DNA of 64,000 bases from Clostridium beijerinckii. Its GTDB lineage: Bacteria > Bacillota > Clostridia > Clostridiales > Clostridiaceae. The position numbers and the translations under genes are program-made. How positions within the stretch are numbered: the stretch's first letter is position 1; each line of letters begins with the position of its first letter. The notes beneath the pieces were generated by a model that was given only the letters and a program-made list of their open reading frames with translations, was not told the origin of the DNA and searched no databases. Below are positions 33,291-41,985 of this stretch, piece after piece. The stretch covers positions 653,501 to 717,500 of the forward strand of contig CP029329.1 in NCBI GenBank assembly GCA_003129525.1, in the 5' to 3' direction.

Positions 33291-34382
33291 AATTTCTATC
33301 CCCTCCCCATTATTTATTTCTTAAATATGTCTAAATCCCCTTATTAAACTTTCATAATTACATTTTACTATATAATAATTTTCTTTAATTGTGAACACTT
33401 TTATTCCAAAATAATTAACATAACATATTATATTATACTACTTTACATTCTTACTTAAAATTATTTTTTTATTTATACACAATATCCACAGTATTTATCC
33501 ACAAAAGTGTGTATATTGTTTATAAGTATATATTTTAAACTCTAATTGGTATAAATCACTTGAAAACTTTTTACAGTTTTTTATTAATATAAAAAGCATA
33601 TTAACAAAATAATAGATCAGTATGTTATTCTACTGATTTTTCTTTCTTCTAGACTTAATTACCTTATAACATTAATTAATAATTAGCTTAAATAATATCT
33701 TTACTAAAGAGTAAAACTCACAGGTGGTATTTTAATTCACATAAACTCATTTAGTAAGTGATTTAATGAAGTTAACCAGCAGAGCTAGCTAACTAAGTTC
33801 GAATAGCCAAATACAAGATGCCCACAAGGGGAAAGTTCGAGAACCCAAATATAAAATTTGGACTCTCACTTTTGGATTCTCACTTATCTACTTATCCACA
33901 ACCATTATATCGTTATCAACATTATGAATACTTATTGATATTTGCTAGATTAATCCCTTATATTATAAAATTAAATATAAGGGTTATCCACAAGCTTATT
34001 CACAATTATAGTATAACTTTGATTGTAAGTTAAATTATTATATATAAATATCTTAGTATTTCCTATCTCTTCCAATTAATAACACAAATAATAAATTGAT
34101 ATCATAAATATTTATTTTCCAAATTGTAATTATATTACGAAAATATACCTAATATAAAAATACATGCTCTTCACTTTTGCCCACATACACTTAAGTGTAG
34201 TTTTCACGTGAATATACATATAGTCCTTAAAAGTTTCTTAATACTTTGTTAACTCAACATATAACACCTTAATAAAATATTAAACTGCGTGCTAATGTGT
34301 TGTCCTATATACATTAGTATCATATACTTTTAGTTAATAAATAGTTTTAATGAATATCTTCATTTAAAACGAAAGATAACTT
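33291..34382. other. Gene-free kilobase with DnaA boxes and repeats
   Basis: No convincing gene lies here. TTATCCACA occurs at 33495, 33892 and 33984, with TTATTCACA at 33996, all on the plus strand. A family B type composite occupies 33765-33895. The rest is AT-rich. A 71-residue open frame at 33818 is built from the repeat and has no ribosome binding site. Confidence 0.55.
33765..33895. repeat. Family B repeat, later modules only
   Basis: GAAGTTAACCAGCAGAGCTA and GCTAACTAAGTTCGAATAGC, then a duplicated third module (AACCCAAATATAAAATTTGG, ACTCTCACTTTTGG and CTCACTTATCTACTTA). The first module is missing. Confidence 0.65.
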
Positions 34383-34418
34383 ATGCGTATATGTAAGAAA
34401 TCAAGGAGGCCTATTTTG

Positions 34419-35396
34419 ATGAATCAAAATGAATTTTTTAACATCTTGATGGATGGTTTAAAAGACTTTCCCGAAATAAAATTACACGATATTATTTCCT
34501 ATTATGAAAATAATTTTGTGCTTGAATTAGTCTCTGGAAAAACAGAAGAGGAAATAATAACTAAATTAGGTAATCCCGATTTAATAGTTAATAAGTATAG
34601 AACTGAAGCTTTAAAGACTCCTATTAATACAGGATATTTTACAACTGATGTTGATATTACTAATATTGGTAATAAAAATTATATTAATAATTCAAATTTT
34701 ACTACCAATAATAATTTTATAAATGCTGATACATTTAATGATTTTAAGACTAATGATATCTTCAACAATAATAATTCTATTGAAAATGGCTTTAAAACTA
34801 ATAACAAGTTTAATACCTTTAAAACTAGTAGTTCTTATGATGATATTAATTTAAGCTCCGATTTTTATAATCTCCGCAGTTCAAATCAATCAAATTATAA
34901 TTTCACTGTTAAAAGTGATTTTAATCATAATAATAAAGATGATTTCAATTATAATTCAAGTAATAATTTTAATAGTGATCATAATTCAGATTCTAACTCA
35001 AATAGCTTTAATGATGAAAATCATAAGAATAAAATTTTAAAATTTAACGTAAATACCATTTTAATAATTTGCACCGGAATCTTAGCTTTAGCAATATTTT
35101 TTCCAGTTATAACTGGCATTATAGGTTGTATTATTGGCCTTCTCGGAGTAGCTATAAGTATTTTTCTTGCCAGTATAGGAGTATTAGTTGGTGGTACATT
35201 TACAAGTTTTATTGGGCTTCCTAATGTGCCAATGTTTGTTGCTAACTTCCCCCATCCATCACTAGTACTTTTTTCCCTAGGATCAATTTCATTATCAATA
35301 CTTTTAATATTCTTATTTTATTATCTTTTCAAATTTCTCATACAGATGTTAATAAAAATTTATAATTCCATAAAATCTAAAGGAGGTTCATTCTAA
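34419..35396 (+). CDS. HAAS (DUF1700) domain membrane protein with Asn-rich linker
   Basis: 325 residues from the ATG at 34419, chosen because AAGGAGGC lies 8 nt upstream; an upstream in-frame ATG at 34383 has none. Residues 1-65 are a HAAS/DUF1700 helical domain (NEFFNILMDGLKDFPEIKLH, then KTEEEIITKLGNPDLIVNKY). Residues ~70-210 are an extreme Asn/Asp/Ser/Phe-rich low-complexity linker. The C-terminal ~110 residues contain about three transmembrane helices. HAAS proteins usually partner a PadR-type regulator and a DUF4097 protein in envelope-stress modules. Here the DUF4097 gene follows with a TAATG overlap, but no PadR gene is adjacent. Confidence 0.82.
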   Translation: MNQNEFFNILMDGLKDFPEIKLHDIISYYENNFVLELVSGKTEEEIITKLGNPDLIVNKYRTEALKTPINTGYFTTDVDITNIGNKNYINNSNFTTNNNFINADTFNDFKTNDIFNNNNSIENGFKTNNKFNTFKTSSSYDDINLSSDFYNLRSSNQSNYNFTVKSDFNHNNKDDFNYNSSNNFNSDHNSDSNSNSFNDENHKNKILKFNVNTILIICTGILALAIFFPVITGIIGCIIGLLGVAISIFLASIGVLVGGTFTSFIGLPNVPMFVANFPHPSLVLFSLGSISLSILLIFLFYYLFKFLIQMLIKIYNSIKSKGGSF

Positions 35397-36322
35397 TGAA
35401 GAAGAAGTTTATTTCTACTAATATGAAAATATTTTTATTAGTGTTATTTCTTTTGTCTATGACTCTCTATGCATCGGGATGCATTGCTTTAGTACAAAGT
35501 GGTTATAAACTTTCTGATTATGCAGATGAGCTTAATATAGATCATCAAACTTTTAAATTCAAATTTAATCTTAACAAACTGAATTTTGATTTTGATAACT
35601 CTTATATATCAATGAATTATCCTGTTAATGATAACATTAATGAAATTGATCTTAATTTAAATTCTCAAGATGTTAAAGTAGTTAATTATGATGGAGAAGA
35701 TTTAAAAGTTCAAATCGAAAGTCATAGTGTTCTATCTGGTGAATTACCTAAAACTGAAAGTGGCAATAAATTAATCCTTAATACTAGATATGATACCCCA
35801 AGTAATTCTAGTATTTCACTAAGTATTCCTTATAATTTTAATGATAGAGGTGTATTAAAGATTATTACAAGTAGTGGCGACATAAATATTTCTAATTTAT
35901 CTATGAATACTTTAAATCTTTCTACAGCTAGTGGAGATATAGGTGTTTTCGGAACCACTTTAAATTATTTAAAATTAAATAATTCTAGTGGGGATATAAA
36001 CTTTAATAATTTAACAACCTTAAATGAAACTAAGTTAACTTCTTCTTCTGGAGATATTATTGGAAGTGGCACTTTAGGAACTGTAAATGGTGGTACATCT
36101 TCTGGCGACATTAATTTGCAATTTAGAAATTCTCTAAGTAATACATTTTTAAGTACTGATTCCGGATCAGTAACCTTATCGCTTCCAATAAACCTAGGCT
36201 ACAAATTAAATTATGAAACAACTTCCGGAAATTTAGAATCCTCTAATAAACAATTATCTTCTGGAGATGAAAGCTCACTTATAGATATTAATACTATAAG
36301 TGGAGATCTAGATATAAAATAA
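35396..36322 (+). CDS. DUF4097 family beta-repeat lipoprotein
   Basis: A 308-residue exported protein. The N-terminus is a signal sequence with a lipobox-like LYASGC near residue 29, so it is probably lipid-anchored. After ~110 residues come repeated strand units centred on SSGDI or ASGDI (at least six), which fold as a right-handed beta solenoid in DUF4097 proteins. It overlaps the stop of the HAAS gene by one base (TAATG), and AAAGGAGG lies just upstream inside that gene. The pair is likely a membrane-associated stress or sensing module. The precise role is unknown. Confidence 0.85.
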   Translation: MKKKFISTNMKIFLLVLFLLSMTLYASGCIALVQSGYKLSDYADELNIDHQTFKFKFNLNKLNFDFDNSYISMNYPVNDNINEIDLNLNSQDVKVVNYDGEDLKVQIESHSVLSGELPKTESGNKLILNTRYDTPSNSSISLSIPYNFNDRGVLKIITSSGDINISNLSMNTLNLSTASGDIGVFGTTLNYLKLNNSSGDINFNNLTTLNETKLTSSSGDIIGSGTLGTVNGGTSSGDINLQFRNSLSNTFLSTDSGSVTLSLPINLGYKLNYETTSGNLESSNKQLSSGDESSLIDINTISGDLDIK

Positions 36323-36449
36323 TTTTATGTGTATAACTTTTCACTTATTAGGTATGCATTTATTACCTCTTCTAATAAATATCTTACCATTCTTTAGCTA
36401 TAATATGATAAAATTATACTATTAAAAATATGAATTGGGGGCTTAAAAA

Positions 36450-37637
36450 ATGATATCCAATAAGATGAAATCTCTTGTTTCAAATAACTCTACTATAAGA
36501 GCTATGTTTGAGGAAGGGAAAAAATTATCAGAAATTTATGGAGAAGAAAATGTTTTTGATTACAGTATAGGTAATCCAAATGTTGAACCTCCAGAAAGCA
36601 TTAAAAAAGTTATAACTGAAATTTTAAATGAAGAAAAACCGAATTTAGTTCATGGTTATATGAACAATTCTGGGTATGAAGATGTTAGAGATGCCATAAG
36701 TACTTTTCTAAACAAAAAGAATCATTTAAATCTTTCTAGAAATAATATTATTATGACATGTGGGGCTGCAGGTGGATTAAATATAATTTTAAAATCAATA
36801 TTAAATCCTGATGATGAAGTTATTACTTTTTCACCATACTTTGGAGAATATAAAAATTATGCTCAAAATTTTGATGGTAAGCTTATAATTTCTCCAACTG
36901 ACACAGAAACCTTTGAACCTGACTTAAAAGCTTTAAGTGAAGTTATCACAGCTAAAACTAAAGCGTTAATAATAAATAATCCTAATAATCCCACTGGAAT
37001 TGTTTATTCAAAAGAAGTAATACAAAGTTTAGCTAATCTTCTTAATGAAAAACAAAAAGAATTAAATACAACTATATATTTAATTTCTGATGAACCATAT
37101 AGAGAAATAGTTTATGATGGTATTCAAGTTCCTTGCCTTTTGAAATATTATGATAATACTTTCATAGGTTATTCTTATAGTAAATCATTATCTTTGCCAG
37201 GTGAACGTATAGGATATGTGGTTATCAACACATTAATGGATGCTTTTGAAGAAATGGCCTCTGCATTAAATATTGCAAACAGAATTTTAGGATTTGTTAA
37301 TGCTCCATCATTATTCCAAAGAGTTATTGCAAAATCCTTAGATGCAGAAGTTGATGTAAGTATATACAAGAAAAATCGAGATCTTTTATATAATCATTTA
37401 ATATCACTTGGATTTACTTGTGTTAAACCTCAAGGTGCTTTTTACCTTTTCCCTAAATCACCAATTGAAGATGATAAGAAATTCTGTGAAGATGCAAAAC
37501 AATTCAACTTATTACTTGTCCCAGGTTCAGCCTTTGGGTGTCCGGGTCATGTAAGATTATCTTATTGTATCTCATATGAAAAAATCAAAGACTCATTACA
37601 AGCATTTGATAAGCTTGCAGCACTTTATAAATTATAG
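36450..37637 (+). CDS. PLP-dependent class I/II aminotransferase
   Basis: A fold type I aminotransferase of 395 residues, probably acting on aspartate or aromatic/alanine-type amino acids. Family motifs: SIGNPNVEPPESIKKV near residue 40, MTCGAAGGLN near 103 (PLP phosphate site), NNPNNPTGIVYSKE near 175, SDEPYRE near 213, the PLP lysine in YSYSKSLSLPGERIGYV near 245, and VRLSYCISYE near the C-terminus. Start ATG with GGGGG. The stop codon TAG is also the first three bases of a family A repeat. It is monocistronic; the substrate cannot be fixed from sequence. Confidence 0.88.
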   Translation: MISNKMKSLVSNNSTIRAMFEEGKKLSEIYGEENVFDYSIGNPNVEPPESIKKVITEILNEEKPNLVHGYMNNSGYEDVRDAISTFLNKKNHLNLSRNNIIMTCGAAGGLNIILKSILNPDDEVITFSPYFGEYKNYAQNFDGKLIISPTDTETFEPDLKALSEVITAKTKALIINNPNNPTGIVYSKEVIQSLANLLNEKQKELNTTIYLISDEPYREIVYDGIQVPCLLKYYDNTFIGYSYSKSLSLPGERIGYVVINTLMDAFEEMASALNIANRILGFVNAPSLFQRVIAKSLDAEVDVSIYKKNRDLLYNHLISLGFTCVKPQGAFYLFPKSPIEDDKKFCEDAKQFNLLLVPGSAFGCPGHVRLSYCISYEKIKDSLQAFDKLAALYKL

Positions 37638-37772
37638 ACATTGCACTTATGTGGATAATCATCCGAAATAAGGAGGCCTGCATTTGTTATGGTTACTGAA
37701 GATTTTGATGGGAGCTTCTAAGTCTTCTAATGTAACACTCTACAAAAGCATGCCCCTTTATTTATATATGTA
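37635..37772. repeat. Family A repeat, deleted copy at the aminotransferase stop
   Basis: It begins TAGACATTGCACTTATGTGG, then GGAGGCCTGCATTTGTTA. It ends with AACACTCTACAAAAGCATGC and CCCTTTATTT, the complement of the GGTCATGCTTTTGTAGAAGT arm of other copies. The core is shortened. The initial TAG is the stop codon of the preceding gene. Confidence 0.65.
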
Positions 37773-37783
37773 TAAGTTCTTCC

Positions 37784-38314
37784 TTATTTTTCTCTAAAAT
37801 TTAAAATTGTATTTTTTCTAAACTCTTTCAACGTTAGTAGGAAATCTAACATAAATAAGATTGAAAAAAAACAAACTGCTATAATTAAAATTTCTTCTGA
37901 TCCTTTATAAATGTTATAAACAACTGGTTGCAAAAAGTAAACACCTATAAAGCTAAGTACTGTCCAATATAAAGAGAATTTAAGGCTTACAAATCCGTGG
38001 ATATTATATTTCAAATGTGAGTAATCCCAATAAATTTTATTAAAGATATGTTTTAACATATATCCACTTATATATTCTACTGTTGTTGGAATTAAGAAGC
38101 ATAATAATACTAAAGGAATCCCATCAATATCCAACATCTGATTATATAAAATCAAAATTGTACTTGCTATTCCATACATAGGCTTAAATGGTCCTTTCAA
38201 AAACCCTTCCTTTTTAATTCTTTTAACAGTCAAATACCAATATACTTCTTCTATAATCCAACCTATAAAAGAATATATAATAAAGTTAAATGTTATATAA
38301 AATAATAAATTCAT
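37784..38314 (-). CDS. Putative ABC transporter permease-like membrane protein (CmpB type)
   Basis: A 176-residue integral membrane protein with about five hydrophobic helices. The start FIIYSFIGWIIEEVYWYLTV and the motif GFLKGPFKPMYGI are typical of the widespread Firmicute family annotated as putative ABC transporter permease (CmpB type). No ATPase or binding protein is next to it, so transport is only a family label. Start ATG, with GAAAGAGGTGAC as a fair ribosome binding site. It converges on the aminotransferase gene with a family A repeat between. Confidence 0.75.
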   Translation of the reverse strand: MNLLFYITFNFIIYSFIGWIIEEVYWYLTVKRIKKEGFLKGPFKPMYGIASTILILYNQMLDIDGIPLVLLCFLIPTTVEYISGYMLKHIFNKIYWDYSHLKYNIHGFVSLKFSLYWTVLSFIGVYFLQPVVYNIYKGSEEILIIAVCFFSILFMLDFLLTLKEFRKNTILNFREK

Positions 38315-38343
38315 ACAATATAGTCACCTCTTTCTACATATAT

Positions 38344-38535
38344 AAGGAAACCCGACTCACATTCGTTCGCTGGGTACTCACAGAGTAAGCGACCATCATC
38401 AAATCAAAGATTTGAGATGTCTGCTTAACCGATTCACACCAAATCACTTTTTAAGGAAGTTAACTAACAAAGTTAGTTAACTAAGTTCGAATAACGAAAT
38501 ATAAAATTTCGATTCTCACTTATCTCTGCTTATAT
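38344..38535. repeat. Family B repeat, longest composite copy
   Basis: First module AAGGAAACCCGACTCACATT and CGTTCGCTGGGTACTCACAG; an internal hairpin CAAATCAAAGATTTG; a second start ATTCACACCAAATCAC; then GGAAGTTAACTAACAAAGTT, AGTTAACTAAGTTCGAATAA and CGAAATATAAAATTTCG, ending TCTCTGCTTA. It lies upstream of the CmpB-like gene. Confidence 0.75.
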
Positions 38536-38668
38536 TAGTATTTGTAGAATAATTATCTTTTATCCTATATTGAATGCCTTTCTGTTATAATAAAATTATG
38601 AAGTTCCTTTAGATTCAGATTAAGGTATATTAAAGAAAATAATGAATCAAAAATACTATTTATCTGAT

Positions 38669-38750
38669 GTCTAGCCACTGTTATCTCCCATCTTCTATGA
38701 AAGTGGGAGATAACAGTGGCACGACCCTAGACGAGGTACCCCTTGGGGGT
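38669..38750 (+). other. Very strong nested hairpin upstream of the AlaX-like gene
   Basis: GCCACTGTTATCTCCCA (38674-38690) pairs perfectly over 17 bp with TGGGAGATAACAGTGGC (38704-38720). It is enclosed by GTCTAG (38669) and CTAGAC (38727), and followed by a small CCCC-TT-GGGG hairpin (about 38739-38749). There is no T run. It could be the end of an IS200/IS605-like element, a structured leader RNA, or another mobile remnant. I do not recognise the family. Confidence 0.6.
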
Positions 38751-38812
38751 GTAAGTTTCACTTTATATTTTGAGTCTTAGATAGAAATACATTTTAGGAG
38801 GCTATTTTACAT

Positions 38813-40015
38813 ATGGAAAAAATTTATTATGATAATCAATACCTTAAGCAATTTACGGCTGAAATTGTTGATATAAAAGAAATTGATAATAAATTTCATG
38901 TTATATTAGACAAAACTGCATTTTTTCCAGGTGGTGGCGGACAAAGCTGTGACATTGGAATTTTAGGAGATCAGAAAATCCTTGATGTTTATGAACAAGA
39001 TGAAATTGTTTATCACGTAGTTGAAAAAAAACCTATTAAGATACATAAGGTTAAATGTGAAATTGACTGGGATAGAAGAACTGACGGTATGCATCAACAT
39101 TTAGGTCAACACGTTTTATCTGGTGCATTCTTTAATCTTTTTAATGCAAATACTTTCGCAATACATTTAGGTAGCGATATAAGCTCTGTCGATGTATATG
39201 GAACTTTAAGTGACACTCAAGTGAAAGAAGCTGAAAAACTTGCAAATAAAGTTATAGGTGATGCTTTAACTGTAGAATCCTTTATCCCAACTAAATCTGA
39301 ACTAAAAAAATTATCTCTTAGACGTGCTCTTCCAAATACTGCAGAAGATATAAGAATTGTTAAAATTGGTGATTTTGATATTAATGCTTGTTGTGGTCTT
39401 CACCCAACATTAACTCAAGATCTTAGGCTTATTAAAATAAAGAAATTTGAGAAACACAAAGAAGGAACAAGAATAGAATTCTTAGCTGGTGAGCGTGCTG
39501 TTTATGATTCCTTTAAAAAAGATGAATTCCAAAATTCAATATGCAAGTATTTAAATTGCAATGAAAGTGAAGCTATCAATGGAATAAAAAATTTAAATGA
39601 AAACCTACGTGAAGCTAATGAGAACAATAAAAGCCTTAATATTTTATTAGCCAAATATCAAGTCAAAGAAATTCTTGAAAATGCAACTAAAATAAATGAC
39701 GTCAAAGTCATAAAAAAAATATTTGATAGTGAAAATCTAAGGTATGTAACTAATTTAACTTCTAAGCTTGTTGAAAGTGAAAATACAATTGCTTTAATGG
39801 CAGTAAAATCTGAAGATAGGGTTAATCTTTTATTTGCTTGCTCTAAAGATATTACAGAAATAAAAATGAATGATCTTTTAAAAGATGCTATATCACTTAT
39901 TGATGGTAAAGGTGGCGGAAGTCCATTCCAAGCTCAAGGCGCTGGTAAAAATAACGCCAATCTTGAAAGTGCCTTAGACTATGCCGTTAGCAAAATAACA
40001 CAATCTTTAAATTAG
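38813..40015 (+). CDS. Alanyl-tRNA editing protein (AlaX-like with DHHA1 domain)
   Basis: A 400-residue stand-alone relative of the editing half of alanyl-tRNA synthetase, which hydrolyses mischarged Ser-tRNA(Ala) or Gly-tRNA(Ala). The N-terminal part has the barrel motif TAFFPGGGGQSCDIG near residue 37. The zinc motif is HLGQHVLSGAF near 99 plus CCGLHP near 195. The C-terminal ~130 residues form a DHHA1-type oligonucleotide-binding domain ending in IDGKGGGSPFQAQGAGKN. Start ATG with TTAGGAGG. It is monocistronic and ends at a bidirectional terminator shared with the convergent esterase gene. Confidence 0.9.
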   Translation: MEKIYYDNQYLKQFTAEIVDIKEIDNKFHVILDKTAFFPGGGGQSCDIGILGDQKILDVYEQDEIVYHVVEKKPIKIHKVKCEIDWDRRTDGMHQHLGQHVLSGAFFNLFNANTFAIHLGSDISSVDVYGTLSDTQVKEAEKLANKVIGDALTVESFIPTKSELKKLSLRRALPNTAEDIRIVKIGDFDINACCGLHPTLTQDLRLIKIKKFEKHKEGTRIEFLAGERAVYDSFKKDEFQNSICKYLNCNESEAINGIKNLNENLREANENNKSLNILLAKYQVKEILENATKINDVKVIKKIFDSENLRYVTNLTSKLVESENTIALMAVKSEDRVNLLFACSKDITEIKMNDLLKDAISLIDGKGGGSPFQAQGAGKNNANLESALDYAVSKITQSLN

Positions 40016-40021
40016 TAATAT

Positions 40022-40055
40022 AAGAACATCATAACTATAAAATTATGATGTTCTT
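40022..40055. terminator. Bidirectional terminator between the AlaX-like and esterase genes
   Basis: AAGAACATCATAA and TTATGATGTTCTT surround an 8-nt loop. The stop codon of the convergent esterase gene lies inside the right arm. Confidence 0.75.
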
Positions 40056-40942
40056 ATAATTTCAACAATTTGTTCTCTTGCTTTCTTTGATTCAGGAAAG
40101 AAAAATAAGGGCCAAATATGAATCATGGAAGGATATTCATAATAGTTTATCTTTATTCCCTTTTCATTTGTTATGGTTTTTAACTTCTTGGCATCTGGGT
40201 ATAATATATCATTAGTTCCTGTGAACAAACTAATTTTCCCAAGTTCTTCAAGGTTACCATAAATAGGACTAATCAAGTAGTGCTTTGAGCCTTTTTCTCC
40301 TCCATACCACTTGCCAATATCAATTAATGAAGGTACTGCTAACATTGGATCAAGTTTCTCTACTTCATGTATTTTAGGATTACTTAATGACATATCTAAA
40401 GCTGGTGATATTAGAATTATATTCCCTGGCTGCTGTAAATGCTTTTCTTTTAAAAGCTCTGCTAAAGCAAGACTCATTCCCCCACCTGCTGAATCTCCCA
40501 TAATTGCTATATCTTTAGGTCTTACATCTGAAATAATTTTCTTATATATTGGAATAATCATTTCAAAGACTTCTTGATGTTTATGTTTCGGTGCTAAAGG
40601 ATAAATAGGAATAGTTATTGTACAGCTCAAGGCATCTGACAGTTTTCTTAAGAATTCCCAATGCATGCTATTAATTTCATATACATATCCTCCTCCATGA
40701 AGGAAAATGATATGTTTTTGCCCTACATTTCTTAGTGGTTTCATTACATAATAGCAATAACCATTTATCTCATTCTTAACAATATTAAATTTATTTTTGA
40801 TTATTTTAGGTGGTTTATGACTTTCTGATAATTGTCTTTTCTCTATACTATATCTCAACTCGTCCCCAGTTAATTTCCATATTTTATTTATTTTAAAAAC
40901 TCGTAAAAAAACTTTTGTTAACTTACTTTGAACGCTCTCCAT
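40043..40942 (-). CDS. Alpha/beta hydrolase (HSL-type esterase)
   Basis: A 299-residue esterase or lipase of the hormone-sensitive lipase family. The oxyanion-hole motif HGGGYVYEI is near residue 80. The nucleophile elbow is GDSAGGGMSLAL near 150. The acid is expected in the segment around FTGTNDILYPDAKK near 240, and the catalytic histidine is in YPSMIHIWPL near 272. No signal peptide, so it is cytoplasmic. Start ATG with AAAGGAGGA. The substrate is unknown, probably a short-chain ester. The spacer 40943-41306 holds no gene I can support. Confidence 0.87.
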   Translation of the reverse strand: MESVQSKLTKVFLRVFKINKIWKLTGDELRYSIEKRQLSESHKPPKIIKNKFNIVKNEINGYCYYVMKPLRNVGQKHIIFLHGGGYVYEINSMHWEFLRKLSDALSCTITIPIYPLAPKHKHQEVFEMIIPIYKKIISDVRPKDIAIMGDSAGGGMSLALAELLKEKHLQQPGNIILISPALDMSLSNPKIHEVEKLDPMLAVPSLIDIGKWYGGEKGSKHYLISPIYGNLEELGKISLFTGTNDILYPDAKKLKTITNEKGIKINYYEYPSMIHIWPLFFFPESKKAREQIVEIIRTS

Positions 40943-41306
40943 GTTATCCTCCTTTCCAAAATTAATTATTCTTAAACCTTATTCATTTACTATTATGAAC
41001 TTCTTTGAACTCTTATTATATTTAGTCCCTTAATTGAGTTTATTCTAAATATTATATTACATTCTTTATTTATCATATAATCATTTTCCCGGTCTGCAAT
41101 AATATTGTCAATTAATACTTTACTTGTTTTACTTTTTAATTCTATTATTTTTTAAACTTTAGAGAAACTTCATATTCAATAAGAAAGCCATCATATTTCA
41201 CTTGATCATTTTTTATACTGATTCATATAGAATACTTTTTATTCTACGTCCTAGTAATGATTTAGTGAAAATACAATGACCTCATTGACCATATTATAAT
41301 AAAATT

Positions 41307-41498
41307 CTATTCTTCAATTTTAACTACATCATAACCTTCTTCTTCAATTGCTGCTTTTAATTCTTCATCACTATTCGTAGTTTCAAATATTGCACAGTTA
41401 TTTTCAAGACCAGCTTCTACTGAAGTTACTTTATCTAAACCCTCTAAAGCCTCCTTTACATGACCTACACAATGTTCGCAACTCATTCTTTCAATCAA
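41307..41498 (-). CDS. Small heavy-metal-binding (HMA) protein, CopZ-like
   Basis: A 63-residue HMA-fold protein with the copper-binding motif MSCEHCVGHV at its N-terminus. The following pattern (VKEALEGLDKVTSVEAGLEN, then EEGYDVVKIEE) is typical of copper chaperones. It starts at TTG 41498 or at the internal ATG four codons later, and no good ribosome binding site is seen. It follows a damaged copper ATPase gene, so it may have lost its translational partner. It could be a free chaperone or the leftover of a larger copper operon. Confidence 0.75.
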   Translation of the reverse strand: MIERMSCEHCVGHVKEALEGLDKVTSVEAGLENNCAIFETTNSDEELKAAIEEEGYDVVKIEE

Positions 41499-41955
41499 TA
41501 TTTACTTGTTTAGCTATAGCATCTGCAAGTTTTGCTATTGGTTCCTTTGATCCTTGTGCATCTTCAACTAACTTAACAATTTGAGAAAGTTCAGTATATT
41601 TCTCAACCTTTGTGGCTTTATACTTAATAAATCCTGTTTTATTAATACTCGCCTCTATTACATTACTTTCTATACTATATTCCACAGGGATACTTTCACC
41701 AATGAGCATTGATTCTACTTCCCTCAATAACTTCTCCATCTACAGATAACTTTTCTCCTGGTTTAACTAAAATTGTATCTCTAACAATTACTTCTCGAAC
41801 AGAAGCAATTACTACATTACCATCACGTATAATTATTGCGATTTTGGGTGTTAGTCCCATCAAAGCCTTAATTGCTTGAGATGTCTTACCTTTTGAAATT
41901 GCTTCTAAATATTTTCCAGGGGTTATTAAAGTTATGATAACTGCTGCACGCTCCT
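41491..41955 (-). pseudogene. copA: Remnant of a copper-transporting P-type ATPase
   Basis: Read on the minus strand, AAVIITLITPGKYLEAISKG leads to KPGEKLSVDGEVIEGS in one frame. The sequence then continues in another frame as ESMLIGESIPVEYSIESNVI, then KLVEDAQGSKEPIAKLAD. This is the actuator domain of CopA with a frameshift (deletion) at the expected DESMLTGES loop. The metal-binding N-terminus, the phosphorylation domain (no DKTGT) and the remaining helices are absent. A short unrelated tail (AIAKQVNID) follows LAD, which indicates a large deletion. The apparent ATG at 41739 is an artefact of the frameshift. Confidence 0.8.
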
Positions 41956-41985
41956 GGATAAGTTCAACTAAGATTCAAATAGGAA

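Noticed and set aside
33818-34033. 71-codon plus-strand frame in the gene-free region
   Set aside because: It is built from family B repeat modules and has no Shine-Dalgarno sequence or recognisable family.
33291-34382. Chromosomal replication origin
   Set aside because: DnaA boxes occur, but there is no dnaA, dnaN, rpmH or gidA neighbourhood and the boxes are sparse.
41150-41230. Minus-strand stretch reading like a gene end (KYDGFLIEYEVSLKFKK)
   Set aside because: Too short, with no start, ribosome binding site or family recognised; it could be chance.
41491-41739. 82-residue frame starting MEKLL as an independent gene
   Set aside because: The start arises from the frameshift in the copA remnant; the first ten residues are out-of-frame copA sequence.
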